In this document: positions 18,426 through 26,556 of the stretch, in pieces
How positions within the stretch are numbered: position 1 is the stretch's first letter
Layout: each line of letters begins with the position of its first letter
Assembly (NCBI RefSeq): GCF_023277745.1
Contig: NZ_CP086322.1
Location: forward strand, 3,348,001-3,412,000
DNA length: 64,000 nucleotides
Direction: 5' to 3'
From: Streptomyces halobius
GTDB taxonomy: Bacteria; Actinomycetota; Actinomycetes; Streptomycetales; Streptomycetaceae
Notes under the pieces: model-generated
What the model was told of the DNA's origin: nothing
Seen by the model: only the letters and a program-made list of their open reading frames with translations
The model's database searches: none
Program-made: the position numbers and the translations under genes

Positions 18426-20522
18426 GTGACGCGCAGCGTGTACGTGACCGGGATCGACCGCGGCGACGGCCGCCAGGTCATCGAGCTGGGAGTCATGGAG
18501 CTCCTGACCCGCCATGTCGACCGGGTGGGGGTCTTCCGCCCGCTGATGCACGACGACGGACCGGACCGGCTCTTCGACCTGCTGCGCTCCCGCTACCGGC
18601 TCACCCAGTCCGCCGACACCGTATACGGCCTCGGCTACAGCCAGGCCGCCGCCCTCCAGGCCGAGCGCGGCACCGACGAGCTGGTCTCCCGGCTCGTCGA
18701 GCGCTTCCACGCCGTGGCCAAGGACTACGAGTACGTCCTGGTCCTCGGCTCGGACTACGCCGACACCAGCCTCCCGGACGAGCTGAGCCTCAACGCCCGG
18801 CTCGCCAATGAATTCGGCGCCTCCCTGATCGCCGTCATCGGCGGTCAGGGGCAGGAGGCCGAGTCCGTACGCGCCGAGGCCCGCAACGCCTACCGCGCCT
18901 TCCAGTCACTGGGCTGCGACGTCGTCGCCATGGTCGTCAACCGGGTCGCACCCGAGCTGCGCGAGGCCGTCGCCGAGCGGCTCGCCGCCCGTTTCCCGGT
19001 GCCCTGCTACGCGCTCCCCGAGGACGGCTCGCTCTCCGCGCCGACCGTCGGGCAGATCGTGCACACCCTCGGCGCGGAGGTGCTGCTGGGCGACAACTCC
19101 GGCCTGGCCCGGGACGCGCGGGACTTCGTCTTCGGCGGCGCCATGCTGCCGACCTTCCTCCAGGCTCTGACCCCCGGCTGCCTCGTGGTGACCCCCGGGG
19201 ACCGCGCCGACCTGGTCATCGGCTCGCTCGCCGCGCACAGCGCCGGCGCCCCGCCGATCGCCGGTGTGCTGCTCACCCTCGACGAGCGGCCGGGCCCCGA
19301 CATCATGGCGCTGGCCGCCCGCCTCGCCCCCGGCACCCCGGTCGTCTCCGTACCCGGCGGCTCGTTCCCCACCGCCGCCGAGCTGTTCGCCATCGAGGGC
19401 AAGCTCAACGCCGCCTCGCCGCGCAAGGCGGAGACCGCGCTGGGCCTCTTCGAGCGGCATGTGGACACCGCGGAGCTGACGGACCGGATCTCGGTCGCCC
19501 GCTCGCCGCGCGTCACCCCGATGATGTTCGAGCACGAGCTGATCGAGCGCTCCCGCTCCGGCCGCCGCCGCGTCGTCCTCCCGGAGGGCTCCGAGGAACG
19601 CGTCCTGCGCGCCGCCGATGTGCTGCTGCGCCGCGACGTCTGCGATCTGACCCTGCTCGGCGAGGAGGAGTCGATCCGCAAGCGCGCCGCCGACCTGGCC
19701 ATCGACCTGGCGGACGCCCAGATCATCGACCCGCAGACCTCCGAACTGCGCGAGCGCTTCGCCGAGCTGTACGCGAAGCTGCGCGCCTACAAGGGCGTCT
19801 CGTACGAACTGGCCTACGACGTGGTCGCGGAGGTCTCGTACTTCGGGACCCTGATGGTGCAGGAGGGCCTCGCCGACGGCATGGTCTCGGGCGCGGTGCA
19901 CTCCACGGCCGCCACCATCCGGCCGGCCTTCGAGATCATCAAGACCAAGCCGAACGCCCAGATCGTGTCGTCGGTCTTCTTCATGTGCCTGGCCGACCGC
20001 GTCCTGGTCTACGGCGACTGCGCCGTCAACCCGGACCCGAACGCCGAGCAGCTCGCCGACATCGCCATCCAGTCGGCCGCCACCGCCGCCCAGTTCGGCG
20101 TCGAGCCGCGGATCGCGATGCTGTCGTACTCCACCGGCACCTCCGGCTCCGGCGCGGAGGTCGACAAGGTCCGCAAGGCCACCGGGATCGTGCGTGAGCT
20201 GCGCCCGGATCTGCTGGTCGAGGGCCCGATCCAGTACGACGCGGCAGTGGACGCGGCGGTCGCGCGGACCAAGCTCCCCGACTCCGATGTGGCCGGCAAG
20301 GCCACCGTGCTGATCTTCCCGGACCTCAACACCGGCAACAACACCTACAAGGCCGTGCAGCGCTCGGCCGGCGCGGTCGCGGTCGGCCCGGTCCTGCAGG
20401 GCCTGCGCAAGCCGGTCAACGACCTCTCGCGCGGCGCCCTGGTCCAGGACATCGTCAACACCGTGGCCATCACCGCCATCCAGGCGCAGGGCGCCCAGCC
20501 CGGCGCCGGACACACCGCCTGA
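18426..20522 (+). CDS. pta: Phosphate acetyltransferase, long (three-domain) form
   Basis: Converts acetyl-CoA and phosphate to acetyl phosphate and CoA. The GTG at 18426 follows GGAGAG. This is the long type (698 aa). An N-terminal P-loop-like/BioD-like domain (residues about 1-210, YVTGIDRGDGRQVIELGVME) leads to a DRTGG regulatory domain (GLARDARDFVFGGAMLPTFL). The C-terminal catalytic PTA_PTB domain begins near RRVVLPEGSEERVLRAADVL and contains YSTGTSGSGAEVDKVRKAT and LIFPDLNTGNNTYKAVQRSA. It is followed after 40 bp by acetate kinase, the usual pta-ackA operon for acetate overflow and re-assimilation. Confidence 0.95.
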   Translation: MTRSVYVTGIDRGDGRQVIELGVMELLTRHVDRVGVFRPLMHDDGPDRLFDLLRSRYRLTQSADTVYGLGYSQAAALQAERGTDELVSRLVERFHAVAKDYEYVLVLGSDYADTSLPDELSLNARLANEFGASLIAVIGGQGQEAESVRAEARNAYRAFQSLGCDVVAMVVNRVAPELREAVAERLAARFPVPCYALPEDGSLSAPTVGQIVHTLGAEVLLGDNSGLARDARDFVFGGAMLPTFLQALTPGCLVVTPGDRADLVIGSLAAHSAGAPPIAGVLLTLDERPGPDIMALAARLAPGTPVVSVPGGSFPTAAELFAIEGKLNAASPRKAETALGLFERHVDTAELTDRISVARSPRVTPMMFEHELIERSRSGRRRVVLPEGSEERVLRAADVLLRRDVCDLTLLGEEESIRKRAADLAIDLADAQIIDPQTSELRERFAELYAKLRAYKGVSYELAYDVVAEVSYFGTLMVQEGLADGMVSGAVHSTAATIRPAFEIIKTKPNAQIVSSVFFMCLADRVLVYGDCAVNPDPNAEQLADIAIQSAATAAQFGVEPRIAMLSYSTGTSGSGAEVDKVRKATGIVRELRPDLLVEGPIQYDAAVDAAVARTKLPDSDVAGKATVLIFPDLNTGNNTYKAVQRSAGAVAVGPVLQGLRKPVNDLSRGALVQDIVNTVAITAIQAQGAQPGAGHTA

Positions 20523-20562
20523 GCCCCGCCCCGAAACACCCCTCCCCATCGGAAAGCCCCTC

Positions 20563-21807
20563 ATGACTGCCACTGCCACCCGCGTCCTCGTCCTCAACTC
20601 CGGCTCCTCGTCGGTGAAGTACCAGCTGCTCGACATGAGCACGGAGTCGATCAGCGGCTCCGCCGCGGGCCGTCGCCTGGCCGTCGGCCTGGTCGAGCGG
20701 ATCGGTGAGGAGACCTCGCGCCTGGCCCACACCCCGCTGGCCACCGGCGGCGCCAAGCGCGAGACCGAGGGCACGATCGCCGACCACACCGCCGCGCTGA
20801 AGGCCGTCGCCGCGGAGCTGGCCGCGGACGGCCTCGGCCTCGACTCCCCGGAACTGGCCGCGATAGGCCACCGCGTGGTGCACGGCGGACTGAAGTTCTC
20901 CGCGCCGACCGTGATCGACGAGGCGGTGCTCAAGGAGATCGAGCGGCTGGTGCCGGTGGCCCCGCTGCACAACCCGGCGAACATCACCGGCATCAAGACC
21001 GCCCGGGCGCTCCGCCCCGACCTGCCGCAGGTCGCGGTCTTCGACACCGCGTTCCACACCACGATGCCGGAGTACGCGGCCCGCTACGCGATCGATGTGG
21101 CGACCGCCGACGCGCACCGCATCCGCCGCTACGGCTTCCACGGCACCTCGCACGCCTATGTCTCGCGCAAGACCGCCGAACTGCTGGGCAAGGCCCCCGA
21201 GGACGTCAATGTCATCGTGCTGCACCTGGGCAACGGCGCCTCCGCGTCCGCCGTCCAGGGCGGCCGGTGCGTCGACACGTCCATGGGCCTGACGCCGCTG
21301 GAGGGCCTGGTCATGGGCACCCGCTCCGGCGACATCGACCCCGCGGTGACCTTCCACCTCAGGCGGGTGGCGGGGATGGACGAGGACGAGGTCGATGTGC
21401 TGCTCAACAAGAAGAGCGGTCTCGTCGGGCTGTGCGGCGACAACGACATGCGCGAGATCCGCCGCCGGATCGACGCAGGCGGAGAGGACGCAGCGCAGGC
21501 GCAGCTCGCCTTCGACATCTACATCCACCGGCTGAAGAAGTACATCGGCGCCTACTACGCGGTGCTCGGCCGGGTCGACGCGCTGGCGTTCACCGCCGGT
21601 GTCGGCGAGAACGCCGCCCCGGTGCGGGCGGCCGCGATCGCCGGCCTGGAGGAGCTGGGCATGGCCGTGGACGCCTCGCTGAACGCCGTACGGGGCGACG
21701 AGCCGCGGCTGATCTCGCCCGAATACGCCCGGGTGGCGGTCGCCGTCGTGCCCACCGACGAGGAACTTGAGATCGCTCAGCAGACATACGCCCTGGTCAA
21801 CGCCTAG
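20563..21807 (+). CDS. ackA: Acetate kinase
   Basis: Interconverts acetyl phosphate plus ADP with acetate plus ATP. The ATG at 20563 lies behind GGAAAG. The 414-residue ASKHA-fold protein carries VLVLNSGSSSVKYQLL (phosphate-binding N-terminus), IGHRVVHGGLKF, VFDTAFHTTMPEYA (catalytic Asp and His), YGFHGTSHAYVS, LHLGNGASASAVQGG, TPLEGLVMGTRSGDIDP and ALAFTAGVGENAAPVR. It is cotranscribed with pta; the following pyk gene begins 61 bp downstream on the same strand and may be partly read through. Confidence 0.95.
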   Translation: MTATATRVLVLNSGSSSVKYQLLDMSTESISGSAAGRRLAVGLVERIGEETSRLAHTPLATGGAKRETEGTIADHTAALKAVAAELAADGLGLDSPELAAIGHRVVHGGLKFSAPTVIDEAVLKEIERLVPVAPLHNPANITGIKTARALRPDLPQVAVFDTAFHTTMPEYAARYAIDVATADAHRIRRYGFHGTSHAYVSRKTAELLGKAPEDVNVIVLHLGNGASASAVQGGRCVDTSMGLTPLEGLVMGTRSGDIDPAVTFHLRRVAGMDEDEVDVLLNKKSGLVGLCGDNDMREIRRRIDAGGEDAAQAQLAFDIYIHRLKKYIGAYYAVLGRVDALAFTAGVGENAAPVRAAAIAGLEELGMAVDASLNAVRGDEPRLISPEYARVAVAVVPTDEELEIAQQTYALVNA

Positions 21808-21868
21808 TCGCTGGGGCTTCCACCAGGTGGAATATTCCGCTCCTAAACAAACCGATAGGATTCAGCCC

Positions 21869-23296
21869 ATGCGCCGTTCCAAAATCGTCTGCACCCTGGG
21901 CCCCGCCGTCGACTCCTTCGACCAGCTGAAGACGCTGATCGAAGCCGGTATGAACGTGGCCCGTTTCAACATGAGCCACGGGACCCACTCGGAGCACGAG
22001 GAGCGGTACCACCGCCTGCGCAAGGCCGCCGAGGAGACCGGCCGCGCCATCGGTGTACTGGCCGACCTCCAGGGCCCCAAGATCCGTCTGGAGACCTTCG
22101 CCGACGGACCCGTCGAGCTGGTCCGCGGTGACGAGTTCGTCATCACCACCGAGGACGTCCCGGGCGACAAGACCATCTGCGGTACGACCTACAAGGGCCT
22201 GCCGGGCGATGTCTCCAAGGGCGACCCGGTCCTGATCAACGACGGCAATGTCGCGCTCCAGGTCGTCGAGGTCGACGGCCCGCGGGTGCGCACCATCGTC
22301 ATCGAGGGCGGGGTCATCTCCGACCACAAGGGCATCAACCTGCCCGGCGCCGCGGTGAACGTCCCCGCGCTGTCCGAGAAGGACATCGAGGACCTCAAGT
22401 TCGCCCTGCGCCTGGGCTGCGACATGGTCGCGCTGTCCTTCGTCCGGGACGCCAAGGACGTCCAGGACGTGCACCGCGTCATGGACGAGGTGGGCCGCCG
22501 GGTCCCGGTCATCGCCAAGGTCGAGAAGCCGCAGGCGGTGGCCAACATGCAGGAGGTCGTGATGGCCTTCGACGCGGTCATGGTGGCCCGCGGCGACCTG
22601 GCGGTGGAGTACCCGCTGGAGAAGGTCCCGATGGTGCAGAAGCGCCTGGTGGAGATGTGCCGCCGGAACGCCAAGCCGGTGATCGTCGCGACCCAGATGA
22701 TGGAGTCGATGATCACCAACTCCCGGCCGACCCGCGCCGAGGCGTCCGACGTCGCCAACGCCATCCTCGACGGCGCCGACGCGGTCATGCTCTCCGCGGA
22801 GTCCTCGGTCGGCGCCTACCCGATCGAGACCGTCAAGACGATGTCGAAGATCGTCGAGGCGGCCGAGGAGGAGCTGCTGTCCAAGGGCCTGCAGCCGCTG
22901 GTGCCCGGCAAGAAGCCGCGTACGCAGGGCGGTTCGGTGGCCCGCGCGGCCTGCGAGATGGCCGACTTCCTGGACGGCAAGGCACTGATCGCCTTCACCA
23001 AGTCCGGTGACACCGCCCGCCGGCTGTCGCGCTACCGCGCCTGCCAGCCGATCCTGGCCTTCACCACCGACGCCGCCACCCGCAACCAGCTCACGCTGAG
23101 CTGGGGCGTGGAGTCCTTCGTCGTCCCGCACGTGGACAACACCGACGCGATGGTGGACCTGGTGGATTCCGAGCTGCTGAAGCTGCACCGCTACAACGCG
23201 GGCGACACCATGCTGATCACCGCCGGTTCGCCCCCCGGCGTCCCCGGCACCACCAACATGGTGCGCGTGCACCACCTGGGCGGCGAGAGCGCCTGA
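21869..23296 (+). CDS. pyk: Pyruvate kinase
   Basis: Transfers phosphate from phosphoenolpyruvate to ADP at the end of glycolysis. The ATG at 21869 starts MRRSKIVCTLGPAVDSFDQL; AGGA at 21857-21860 is a modest ribosome binding site. Family motifs follow in order: NMSHGTHSEHEERYHRLRK, VIAKVEKPQAVANMQEVVMA (catalytic Lys), MVARGDLAVEYPLEKVPMVQ and PVIVATQMMESMI. The C-terminal allosteric domain begins about residue 350 (ARAACEMADFLDGKALIAFT). At 475 residues it is of normal length. A strong hairpin terminator follows. Confidence 0.95.
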   Translation: MRRSKIVCTLGPAVDSFDQLKTLIEAGMNVARFNMSHGTHSEHEERYHRLRKAAEETGRAIGVLADLQGPKIRLETFADGPVELVRGDEFVITTEDVPGDKTICGTTYKGLPGDVSKGDPVLINDGNVALQVVEVDGPRVRTIVIEGGVISDHKGINLPGAAVNVPALSEKDIEDLKFALRLGCDMVALSFVRDAKDVQDVHRVMDEVGRRVPVIAKVEKPQAVANMQEVVMAFDAVMVARGDLAVEYPLEKVPMVQKRLVEMCRRNAKPVIVATQMMESMITNSRPTRAEASDVANAILDGADAVMLSAESSVGAYPIETVKTMSKIVEAAEEELLSKGLQPLVPGKKPRTQGGSVARAACEMADFLDGKALIAFTKSGDTARRLSRYRACQPILAFTTDAATRNQLTLSWGVESFVVPHVDNTDAMVDLVDSELLKLHRYNAGDTMLITAGSPPGVPGTTNMVRVHHLGGESA

Positions 23297-23310
23297 CCTG
23301 GCGGCATGCG

Positions 23311-23359
23311 AAACGGCGGTGGGCCGCCCCCTTCACCTGGGGGCGGCCCACCGCCGTTT
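23311..23359. terminator. Bidirectional hairpin terminator after pyk
   Basis: Perfect 21-bp arms (23311-23331, beginning AAACGGCGGTGGGCCGCC, and 23339-23359) enclose a 7-nt loop. It separates pyk from the convergent low-complexity secreted-protein gene and ends in TTT on both strands. Confidence 0.9.
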
Positions 23360-23398
23360 CCGCGGCTCCCGGAAAGACTCTGCCGGGTGGTGCTCCGG

Positions 23399-24655
23399 TC
23401 AGTTCTCGATGCTCAGCCGCATGCCCGGGACATGGAGATTGCCGCCGAACTGGCCCGCCTGGTCGATCTTCACCTTGGTGAAATAGGCGTACGAGATATT
23501 GATCGGCGGCGGGTGCTCCGGATCGAAGACCACCGGGATCAGCCCGAAGAGATTGCCCTGCAGCCGCTCGGTGTACATCGTCACCTGGCCGCCGCGCATG
23601 GTGGAGGTGGACCCCGGGGCCGAGCGGACGTGGTAGTGCTTGCCCGAAGCCCGGTCGTCGACGGTCTGGTGCAGATCGGCGATGTCCACGGTGTCGGCGG
23701 TGAACTTCAGGGCCTGCTTGGTGCGTCCGCTCTGGGTCGTGAGGTTGACCACGCCCTTGTAGTCCAGACCGCGCAGGGTGAGCCCGCTGGACTCCAGGTG
23801 CCAGGGGTCGTCGGGCAGGGTGACGGGCGTCTGCTCGTTCTCGCCCTTCTGCTTGTTCTCCACGACACAGGGGAACGCCTTCTTGCCATCGGCGTCCTTG
23901 CCGTCCAGACCACCGCCGGGCAGGGCGTTGTCCGCCGTGCCGACGGCGCCGTGGACGGTGTCGTCGGCCGCGCGCGACGGGTCCTTGAGGGCCCTGGTGG
24001 CGCCGTCCTTGAGACCGTCGACCGTTTCCGAGACCTTGTCGGTCCCGGAGTCGGAGTCCTTGGACGAGTCCTTGGACGCGGCGTCGCCGGACGGGGAGGG
24101 CGAGGGGCTCGGCGAAGCGTCCGGCTCCTTGGAGTCGTCGGATCCGACGCCGAAGAGACCGCCGAGCGCGTCACCGATGCCGCCCAGCAGCCCCCCACCG
24201 TCGTCCTTCTCCTCCTCGGAGCCCGACGGCGACGGAGTCGGCGAGCCGGACGGCTCCGCGGTCTTCCCGGAGTCGGACGGCTCGGGCGCCTTGGTGGGTT
24301 CCTTGCTCGCCGACGGCGAGGGCTTGGGCGAGGGCGTGGCGGACGGCTCGGCGCCGCCCTCCCGGTCCTTCGCGCCGTCCTCGGCCTTGGCGCCTTCGCT
24401 GTCCTGGCCCGCCTTGTCCGGAGCGGTCACACACGGACCGTCCTTGAAGGGGCTCTTGGGCGGCTGCGGCTTGGCCATCGCCATCTGGGGCGTCAGCCCC
24501 ATGCCCATGAGCACGGCGGACGGCATCGCGGCGATGGCGATCGCCTTGCCGGCGGGTACGTGGAGCCGTGTCAGCAACGGCTTCTTCGGCGCCGCGTGCC
24601 GCGGCCCGGATCTCGGCCCGGCGGCTGCGTTCTGGTGCAGCTCGTCACCCGGCAC
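23399..24655 (-). CDS. Secreted or anchored low-complexity protein, last gene of the DUF6230/DUF6114 operon
   Basis: A 418-residue protein of unknown function. The GTG at 24655 follows GGGAGG and overlaps the end of the DUF6114 gene by 11 bp, so the two are coupled. A basic stretch (KKPLLTRLH) and a weakly hydrophobic segment ending MGMGLTPQMAMA (about residues 20-57) look like an export signal. A Lys/Asp/Ser/Pro-rich spacer of about 170 residues follows (many ESDSGKT and SPSPSGSEEE-type stretches). The C-terminal globular part (about residues 260-418, HLESSGLTLRGLDYKGVVNL to LHVPGMRLSIEN) is beta-rich and resembles the fold implied for the DUF6230 protein. Extracellular location is inferred. 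Confidence 0.75.
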   Translation of the reverse strand: MPGDELHQNAAAGPRSGPRHAAPKKPLLTRLHVPAGKAIAIAAMPSAVLMGMGLTPQMAMAKPQPPKSPFKDGPCVTAPDKAGQDSEGAKAEDGAKDREGGAEPSATPSPKPSPSASKEPTKAPEPSDSGKTAEPSGSPTPSPSGSEEEKDDGGGLLGGIGDALGGLFGVGSDDSKEPDASPSPSPSPSGDAASKDSSKDSDSGTDKVSETVDGLKDGATRALKDPSRAADDTVHGAVGTADNALPGGGLDGKDADGKKAFPCVVENKQKGENEQTPVTLPDDPWHLESSGLTLRGLDYKGVVNLTTQSGRTKQALKFTADTVDIADLHQTVDDRASGKHYHVRSAPGSTSTMRGGQVTMYTERLQGNLFGLIPVVFDPEHPPPINISYAYFTKVKIDQAGQFGGNLHVPGMRLSIEN

Positions 24656-25211
24656 GGTGCCTCCCGTTCGTCCCGTTGGTCGGGCTCGTTCCTGACAGGT
24701 CGTCCAGTCCGGAGCCCGGCCCCGAACCGGCACCCGCGGCCGGTGCGGGCTCGGTGGCCACCCACGGCCCGGCGCCCGCGTCGCGGGCCGGCTCACCGGC
24801 CTCCTCGGCCTTCGGCCCGCCCGGCGCCCAGGCGACCGCCAGCGCACCGCCGATCAGCCCCATCAGGTAGCCGACCAGGAAGCCGCCGAAGTTCGAGACG
24901 ACCAGGGAGACCAGGGAGAGCAGAATCGCCGCCACACCCGCGAACACGCGCGAGACCGGCTGGAACCACATGGTGAGACCGAGCACGACCAGCAGCACGC
25001 CGATGATCAGCGAGCCGGCACCGGCCGTGGTCGCCATGCTGAGGGTCATACCCCCGAGCGTGAGATGCGCGTAGGGGAAGTACATGATCGGGATCCCGCC
25101 GAGCACGGTCAGCAGACCGCCCCAGAACGGGCGACGGCCACGCCACTCCCGGAACGAAAGTCGCTTGTGGCCGATGGACTCGATCAGCCGTGGTCGCGTT
25201 TCGGCGCTCAT
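24645..25211 (-). CDS. DUF6114 membrane protein
   Basis: A 188-residue integral membrane protein. The ATG at 25211 (MSAETRPRLIESIGHKRLSF) has GAGGAG at 25220-25225. After a cytoplasmic N-terminus with REWRGRRPFWGG come about four helices: LLTVLGGIPIMYFPYAHL, MATTAGAGSLIIGVLLVVLG, VFAGVAAILLSLVSLVVSNF and FLVGYLMGLIGGALAVAW. A charged Ala/Glu/Gly tail ends the protein. It matches remembered Streptomyces DUF6114 proteins, which sit beside DUF6230 genes. Function is not established; a membrane partner for the two exported neighbours is plausible. Confidence 0.8.
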   Translation of the reverse strand: MSAETRPRLIESIGHKRLSFREWRGRRPFWGGLLTVLGGIPIMYFPYAHLTLGGMTLSMATTAGAGSLIIGVLLVVLGLTMWFQPVSRVFAGVAAILLSLVSLVVSNFGGFLVGYLMGLIGGALAVAWAPGGPKAEEAGEPARDAGAGPWVATEPAPAAGAGSGPGSGLDDLSGTSPTNGTNGRHRAG

Positions 25212-25345
25212 GTCGTACAGCTCCTCGGGACTGGCTAAATCGGTGGTTCTGAGCTGGAGTGTCGTACGACACACCCTTGGCGTACGGGCACGGGGCGCGG
25301 CTCAGGACGCCGTAGAGCTCACCCCGCGCCCGCACGCTCAGTGCG

Positions 25346-25960
25346 TCAGTAGCACTCGTTCTTGCCCTTGGTGACCTTCATGCTGAGGCCGCTGAGCTTG
25401 AACGTGCCGGCCGTGGTCGCCCAGGCCGTCTGCTTGACGCCGGTCAGCGTGGCGCTGTCGGCCTCCTGGGCGAACGAACCGGGGTCCGTCTTGTCGCCCT
25501 TCTTGATGCCGGGGCCCTTGGACGTCGACCCCGCCGCAACACCGATGTTGATGTTCTTGAAGGTCGCGTCCGCGTTCAGCTGGTCGAGGTCGATATAGAG
25601 GTTCTTGGCCTCGACCGGCTTGCCGCCGCCCGCCCTGAGCACCATCGACACGTCACCGAAGACCGGGACGGGTACGACGACGGACTGGCACAGGTTTTTG
25701 ATCTTGGCGCTGGAGAACGCCGAGACCGCCACCGGGATCTGCTTGCCGTCCTTCTGTGCGTCAACGGCTCCGTACTGAACGAAGCCGGTGCCGTCCAGAC
25801 GGTCGGTGGCCACCTTGAACTGCTGGCCGGACACGCTGAACGAGGCCGCGAGCGCACCCTGCGACAGGGCCACGCCTATGGCAGCCGTCGCCGCGACACT
25901 CGGCACCATGACGACGGCGAACCGCTTCCATCTGGTCCCGCCACGAGCCAGGGACTCCAT
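25346..25960 (-). CDS. DUF6230 exported protein
   Basis: A 204-residue protein, first gene of the trio. AAGGAGGAAAG lies just before the ATG at 25960, a strong ribosome binding site that decides the start. The N-terminus (RGGTRWKRFAVVMVPSVAA, then GVALSQGALAA) is a signal peptide or anchor with likely cleavage after ALA or nearby. The mature part, SFSVSGQQFKVATDRLDGTG to KLSGLSMKVTKGKNECY, is beta-rich with two Cys (one in NLCQSVVVP and the near-terminal one), possibly a disulfide. Family known only as DUF6230; the function is not described to my knowledge. It is followed after 134 bp by the DUF6114 gene. Confidence 0.8.
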   Translation of the reverse strand: MESLARGGTRWKRFAVVMVPSVAATAAIGVALSQGALAASFSVSGQQFKVATDRLDGTGFVQYGAVDAQKDGKQIPVAVSAFSSAKIKNLCQSVVVPVPVFGDVSMVLRAGGGKPVEAKNLYIDLDQLNADATFKNINIGVAAGSTSKGPGIKKGDKTDPGSFAQEADSATLTGVKQTAWATTAGTFKLSGLSMKVTKGKNECY

Positions 25961-26319
25961 GACTTTCCTCCTTCTCGGACGTACATCTCCGGTACCGGCC
26001 GACTCAACTGAGCGGCCCCACACGGGATGGGAGAAGTGCTACGTCCTCGGGAAGGAGAGCGCCCGTTCTCGGAGGCGCAGTGCGTTCCGAATACCGGCGA
26101 TCACCCCCGAGCGACAACCACTGGCCACGCTCTCGCGCAACCGCACTGGACAGGCTCCGCCGGAGCGGCAGAGACCCCCCTGTCCACGGCCGGCGCCACT
26201 GCCGCCGGCCACTCGGTGGGGACCCAAGTGCCCCGCGGCACCGGCCGGCTGCCGGGCTGCGGGAATGGACCGAGCGAGGCCGATCGTCGTGCATTCAAAG
26301 CCGCCGCACAAGGGGCTCA

Positions 26320-26334
26320 TTACTTGCGGGTAAC
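26320..26334. promoter_or_regulatory. Imperfect inverted repeat, candidate operator
   Basis: TTACTTGCGGGTAAC, an inverted repeat of TTAC and GTAA halves, related to the perfect palindrome at 26450. The size and symmetry suit a TetR-type regulator; the regulator is unknown. Confidence 0.35.
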
Positions 26335-26449
26335 GGGCGGATAACCGCACTGCGACCCGCTGATATCGACCGCGCACGGACGGTCGTCGTTAACAACGAA
26401 GAGACATCAAGCAACCTCGGACATATCGCCACGAAGTCACCCAAGGGGC

Positions 26450-26462
26450 TTACTCCGAGTAA
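26450..26462. promoter_or_regulatory. Perfect palindrome TTACTCCGAGTAA, candidate operator
   Basis: A 6-1-6 perfect palindrome abutting the downstream hairpin. It shares TTACT and GTAAC halves with the site at 26320. Both lie upstream of the DUF6230 operon. Confidence 0.4.
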
Positions 26463-26506
26463 CAGCGGCCGCGTTTACCAAGTTTTGGTAAAACGCGGCC
26501 GCTGTT
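26461..26506. terminator. Hairpin with T-rich flank between cnoX and the DUF6230 operon
   Basis: The arms AACAGCGGCCGCGTTTACCA (26461-26480) and its complement (26486-26506, one bulged base) form a long stem with a 5-nt loop. The T-rich stretch lies on the plus side (TGTTTGACAGGGGTGTTTTTTT), but the only adjacent gene is cnoX on the minus strand. The stem would still stop or stabilise cnoX transcripts. If the T-tract matters, an unseen plus-strand transcript would be its target. Confidence 0.75.
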
Positions 26507-26556
26507 TGTTTGACAGGGGTGTTTTTTTGTCACAGACGGACGAAAGCGCCGACGGC

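Larger units (their letters stand above)
25961..26556. other. 596-bp upstream region of the DUF6230 operon
   Basis: No convincing gene. It holds, from left to right: the Shine-Dalgarno of the DUF6230 gene; a structured segment at 26147-26186 (outer arms TGGACAG/CTGTCCA, inner GCTCC/GGAGC); a palindrome-like site TTACTTGCGGGTAAC at 26320-26334; a perfect 6-1-6 palindrome TTACTCCGAGTAA at 26450-26462; and a strong hairpin at 26461-26506. The base composition is less GC-rich than the flanks. The operon promoter probably lies between about 26030 and 26450 on the minus strand. Confidence 0.6.
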
